Shown here one piece after another: positions 60,540 through 64,000 of a DNA stretch of 64,000 nucleotides. This DNA is from Sedimentisphaera salicampi (GTDB lineage: Bacteria; Planctomycetota; Phycisphaerae; Sedimentisphaerales; Sedimentisphaeraceae): contig NZ_CP021023.1 of NCBI RefSeq assembly GCF_002117005.1, forward strand, positions 1,674,001-1,738,000, written 5' to 3'. Position 1 is the stretch's first letter, and every line of letters starts with the position of its first letter. The notes beneath the pieces were generated by a model. It had not been told where the DNA came from. It worked only from the letters and a program-made list of their open reading frames with translations, and did not search any database. The translations under genes were made by a program, and so were the position numbers.

Positions 60540-62174
60540 CTATTCATTGAGTTTTTCAATTGTATTGGCTCTTTCCGGCATCTCCGGCAGAGGCCCGAGC
60601 ATAAGCTTTGATTTTATCGCTCCCTTTTTATCCAGCTCATTTAGCACGCGCACAACCTCAGTGAAATTAAGGCCGAGCCCGCTTCGCACGCCGCTGGATT
60701 TAACAGTTTTATCGCAAAGCCTGCTGATAAGGCTCTCCACATTAAAATCTGCATAAATCGGCCCTATAACCCCTTTCTGATCGGGATGCTGGCGAAGCAT
60801 CATAATCTGATCTTTACCCGCGGGGTTATCCAGCAGGAGATTGCCTTTATCCAGCGAGAGAAATACGTTTTGCCCAAGCGGTATGTTAATTCCAAAAAGT
60901 GCTATTCGGGGCTGATCTTTCCTTTTGATATATATAAGCGGCTCGCTTTCTTTGGCGAGCATTGTGTCTATGCGGAAGCCGGCAGATGTGAGCTTTGGCA
61001 TCACAGCCAAATCAGATGCCTCGCTGAGATACTTGTATGCAAGCAGCCTCGCCTGAAAATCATCGTCTGAAAGGAATTCCCTCAAAAGCGATTTCACTGT
61101 TGCCGAGGCACTTGATTCACCAATCGCCTCAATCGCCTCATACTTATAAGGCGAGGGGTTCATCTTCGCCAGCTTTACAAGCACAGAGCCTGCATCAGCA
61201 TACCCCATATTCACAAGGCATCTGGCAGCACGAAGACGTACAAGCGGCTTTTCGTGCTTGAGATAAGGCACTAACGTTTTAACCGCTGGCTTTCCGATTG
61301 CCTCAAGGCCGTATTCGATATCCGGATTTCGGGGCTCTGTAAGGTTTTTGGCAAGGATTTTTATCCTTGACTGCAAAGAGCTGTTGTTTTCATAGAGGTA
61401 TAGAGCCTCAACAAGGTTGGCGAATTTGCTGTAGTTCTGTTTATAGCCGTTGGGGAGATTTAAATCTACAATCTGCGAGCTGCGGGCTTTGGCGGTTTTC
61501 TCACCAAACCGCTCATTGATTCTGTTTCGGATTACAGCGGCAAGGCGGTAATTCGGCCTCTTGAGCTCAATATACAGCCTGTTGCTTTCCTGAAATTTCC
61601 CGCCTCCGATAACGTATCCTTTTCGGAGATTCGGCTTGTCTTTGCCTGCAAAGTTTATAAACACCGGCCCTTTGCCTTTTGCGAGAATCTTCGCACCTTC
61701 TACGCCGAGCCGAGAGCGGGAGGTTAGATTGCAGGTGTAGAGGCTTCCTCCCTTGAGCGAGGTGGTTTGAGTGCTGGGCAGGGCTTCTACGAAAAGGTCG
61801 AATTTTCTCCCCCGCCTCGCTCCTGCCGGCACGTATCCATAAACCCTGACAACCGCATTATCCTCATCACGAAGCATTCGCATCGCTTCAAGACGATTTG
61901 CATCGCCGAGCATCTGCTGGATGTATTTTATCATATACTCTCTCACCCGGGTTGGGCACTCAGACGAACCGTTGCCGTTGAGGTTTGCCACTAATCCGAA
62001 ACCCTCTACAGCTATGCCGTCCGGAGCGTAGAGATTGCAGAGATTTCCTATCGTGCTGTTGAGCCGGAGAGGAGGTTTATTCTGCTCTTCAGGCTTCTTA
62101 ACCTTCGCCTGCTCCGAACAGCCGAAAAGCAGCATTACCATCGATAAAATAACAAGATAGTGTTTTGGTCTCAT
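60540..62174 (-). CDS. Lipoprotein joining a FlgI/P-ring-like domain and HEAT-like repeats
   Basis: The 544-residue protein has a lipoprotein signal (VMLLFGC, C19). Segments NLYAPDGIAVEGFGLVANLNGNGSSECP, VVRVYGYVPAGARRGRKFDLFVEALP and TTSLKGGSLYTCNL look like the beginning of flagellar P-ring protein FlgI (ADIAGVRGNQLVGYGLVVGL-type, PPGARKGDRFDVTVSALGDATSL-type). From about residue 270 there are HEAT-like helical repeats (VKTLVPYLKHEKPLVRLRAARCLVNMGYADAG). No flagellar genes are nearby, so a role outside the flagellum is likely. The domain assignment is from motif resemblance. Confidence 0.7.
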   Translation of the reverse strand: MRPKHYLVILSMVMLLFGCSEQAKVKKPEEQNKPPLRLNSTIGNLCNLYAPDGIAVEGFGLVANLNGNGSSECPTRVREYMIKYIQQMLGDANRLEAMRMLRDEDNAVVRVYGYVPAGARRGRKFDLFVEALPSTQTTSLKGGSLYTCNLTSRSRLGVEGAKILAKGKGPVFINFAGKDKPNLRKGYVIGGGKFQESNRLYIELKRPNYRLAAVIRNRINERFGEKTAKARSSQIVDLNLPNGYKQNYSKFANLVEALYLYENNSSLQSRIKILAKNLTEPRNPDIEYGLEAIGKPAVKTLVPYLKHEKPLVRLRAARCLVNMGYADAGSVLVKLAKMNPSPYKYEAIEAIGESSASATVKSLLREFLSDDDFQARLLAYKYLSEASDLAVMPKLTSAGFRIDTMLAKESEPLIYIKRKDQPRIALFGINIPLGQNVFLSLDKGNLLLDNPAGKDQIMMLRQHPDQKGVIGPIYADFNVESLISRLCDKTVKSSGVRSGLGLNFTEVVRVLNELDKKGAIKSKLMLGPLPEMPERANTIEKLNE

Positions 62175-62383
62175 ATGTCGATCCTCAAATAAACAGAACC
62201 CGCTTTGTACTTCTAACGGGACAATTTAGATGTTAAAGAATAAAGCATATCAGTCAAGATAATAGCAGGCAGGCAGACAAGGCCGAAGAATCCCTGAAAA
62301 CTCAGCTCGCAAAACCCAGACCCACCTTCCGCCGCTTATGGAAAACAAAATAAACTGTGCAGCCAAAAGCTTAAGGATGAATA

Positions 62384-64000
62384 TTAATTTTGCGGAATAT
62401 TGATAAATGCTCTGAAACCAATTCTTTTGCCTTCATCTTTATGGCTCCAACTATATTTTTCTTCCATCACGCTGCGGGGCGTTAAAAGGCAAAAACCGCA
62501 GACATAAGGTTCTCCGCTGGGTCCTGCTGCCCATTCCCAAGCATTGCCAACAACATCATAAAGACCGTTTCTGTCTGGTTTTCTGTCTTCACAGCTTGAA
62601 GGCTTTTTATCGCCTTTACCGCCTGTAGTGAAGCATTCCTCTTTTACTTCGAAACTATTGTAAGTATTAGAGTCTATAATCTTGTCCTTCCATAAATCTT
62701 CCTTCAAATCAGAAGCATCTTCGAACTTTTCTCCCGCCTGCTCATTTATCAAATTGCAGACTTCCGGAAATGGATTTTCCGCTTCTCCTTCAAGATTCTT
62801 TATCTCATTATAAATATGTTTGCCCAGCTCTTCATGCTGGTCAACTGTGGGAAGATCAGCCTCAATTTTTTTGCAGAACTCTTGAGCATCATTAAATTTT
62901 ACATCAGTTTTAGGGAGCTCAGGTTTGTCTTCAGAATCCTCTTTTCCTGAAATTTTCTCGTATTGAGAATTGGTAATCTCTGAAATAGACACATAGGCAG
63001 GGCCGCCATCAAGTTCAATATATTTGAAAATCAAGGAATCATCCTTTTTGCACCTTATGTAATCCGGCCAGCTGCCATTTTCATTTATTTCAGCAAAAAA
63101 GCCCCGGGCAAGATCGCTTTCTTCATCTTTCAGCTCCTCCCAGTCTTCCCCTTCAAGCTCTTCAAACTCCAGCTTGGCAACTCTATTAACTGGAATGTAA
63201 TGTTCACGAATATTTTTAGGTGTTTGGGCAGGATTGAAGACGACTTTACCGTTATCAAAATTCAACAGTTTCAGATATTGAAACTCCTCCAGGTACTCGG
63301 CTATTTCAGTTATTCTTTTCGGGATTGTTTTATCATCATATTCATATTTACGAAGGGATTCTATCTTACTCCTGTTCTTCTTGATTGATTGGTAAGATTC
63401 CAGCGAACCCTCAACCTTTTCTTTCAGGTCTTTTAATTCGCCTTTTGTTTCGTCTAAAGAACCTGTACTTCCTTCAGAATTCTTGCATATTTCAAGCTGC
63501 TTCTCGATATCCTTTAGGGCAGAATTTCTCCAGTCTTTTTCTAATATCTTAAAATCGCTGACATCAACTTCTTCAAGCAGTTTTCTGTAACCTTCCAAAT
63601 CAATCTGACTTTCTTCAAACTCATCTTTGGCAAGAGCTTCAAGGTGATAATCATCTCTGTTTTCACTTAGCTGGCTGGTAACCTTCTCCAGACTGTTTTT
63701 AAGAGTCTTTAGTTCAGACGAGTCTTTCGAACTGCCTGATACATCTTTTAGTTCAATGATAAAATTATCGAAGCCTTCAAATTGAACGTCGCTGAAAATT
63801 TTTTTCAGCTTAACAATTTGTCCGGTAAGAGTCTCCCGAATCTTCTGAAGCTCCAAATTATTCTGATATTCTTCGTAAATCTGGTTCCTTTTCCGCACAA
63901 CGCTGCTGTACATAGTTTTATCGATATCGAACTTATAGATTATCTCACGAGCTTTATCCTCAATCTTCTTCTCATCTTTTTCTTGCGGCCAGCTTTCATT
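62384..64000 (-). CDS. Coiled-coil protein with C-terminal FGE-sulfatase domain (5' end outside window)
   Basis: The frame is open to the window edge, so the 538 residues seen are only the C-terminal part; the first in-frame ATG at 63913 is probably internal because upstream codons (ending FDIDKT) continue the same charged style. Residues from the edge to about 200 are charged and coiled-coil-like. The last 230 residues form an FGE-sulfatase domain: VSISEITNSQYEKI, DAQEFCKKIEADLPTVDQHEEL, NGLYDVVGNAWEWA and RIGFRAFIN. Relatives often have an N-terminal Ser/Thr kinase or other signalling domain; that part cannot be seen. Several cysteines lie in the FGE domain, but not in the canonical C-terminal pair spacing. 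Confidence 0.75.
   Translation of the reverse strand, partial: NESWPQEKDEKKIEDKAREIIYKFDIDKTMYSSVVRKRNQIYEEYQNNLELQKIRETLTGQIVKLKKIFSDVQFEGFDNFIIELKDVSGSSKDSSELKTLKNSLEKVTSQLSENRDDYHLEALAKDEFEESQIDLEGYRKLLEEVDVSDFKILEKDWRNSALKDIEKQLEICKNSEGSTGSLDETKGELKDLKEKVEGSLESYQSIKKNRSKIESLRKYEYDDKTIPKRITEIAEYLEEFQYLKLLNFDNGKVVFNPAQTPKNIREHYIPVNRVAKLEFEELEGEDWEELKDEESDLARGFFAEINENGSWPDYIRCKKDDSLIFKYIELDGGPAYVSISEITNSQYEKISGKEDSEDKPELPKTDVKFNDAQEFCKKIEADLPTVDQHEELGKHIYNEIKNLEGEAENPFPEVCNLINEQAGEKFEDASDLKEDLWKDKIIDSNTYNSFEVKEECFTTGGKGDKKPSSCEDRKPDRNGLYDVVGNAWEWAAGPSGEPYVCGFCLLTPRSVMEEKYSWSHKDEGKRIGFRAFINIPQN

Overview
The window looks like chromosomal DNA of an anaerobic, Gram-negative planctomycete of the class Phycisphaerae, most likely near the Sedimentisphaerales (inference). 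The grounds are secreted proteins with PEP-CTERM tails and dockerin-like repeats, LpxD/LpxI for lipid A, several formylglycine-generating-enzyme (FGE)-fold proteins, secreted glycosidases, and a full set of oxygen-detoxifying proteins typical of strict anaerobes. Most of the window has balanced, moderately GC-rich base composition. One island at about 7.3-10.6 kb is strikingly AT-rich.

Layout. 0-1.3 kb: NuoE/NuoF-like subunits (minus, nuoF-like partial). 2-5 kb: prfB with a programmed frameshift, then murJ. 5-6.8 kb: a PEP-CTERM FGE-fold protein and a dockerin-like secreted protein. 6.8-10.6 kb: an accessory island with an IS256-like transposase scrap, an hsdM N-terminal fragment and a 966-residue reverse transcriptase-nitrilase fusion, the hallmark of defence-associated reverse transcriptases (DRT type 1/UG family). 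10.7-19.3 kb: HtrA-like protease, phosphoglycolate phosphatase, ychF-rsmG-xerD, creD and a B12-type radical SAM protein. 19.3-23.6 kb: a glycan/lipid cluster (GT2, ATPase remnant, flippase-like membrane protein, methyltransferase, wecB). 23.7-24.8 kb: DAHP synthase and, on the opposite strand, the small SRP RNA gene. 25.2-31.3 kb: a TetR-controlled RND efflux operon.

31.3-35.4 kb (minus): lpxD-lpxI and hisD-ABC ATPase. 35.9-40.2 kb: purF-purM-methyltransferase-UbiA, overlapping or closely spaced. 40.3-45.5 kb (minus): a ZntB-like transporter and an oxidative-stress cluster headed by perR (rubrerythrin, flavodiiron protein, desulfoferrodoxin, ferritin, ferritin-like protein, rubredoxin). 45.7-49.9 kb: two secreted glycosidases. 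50.7-64 kb (minus): a second PEP-CTERM FGE-fold protein, a radical SAM/membrane protein pair, an operon of FlgI-like HEAT lipoprotein, smc and two M16 peptidases, and a coiled-coil FGE-domain protein running off the end.

The intergenic stretches at 12.9-13.1, 35.5-35.8 and 49.9-50.65 kb share a mosaic of short dispersed repeats. The best candidates for unusual biology are the RT-nitrilase island, the UAA-type RF2 frameshift site with no visible internal Shine-Dalgarno sequence, the FlgI-HEAT lipoprotein placed directly upstream of smc, and the repeat mosaic. No tRNA, rRNA or CRISPR array was seen.
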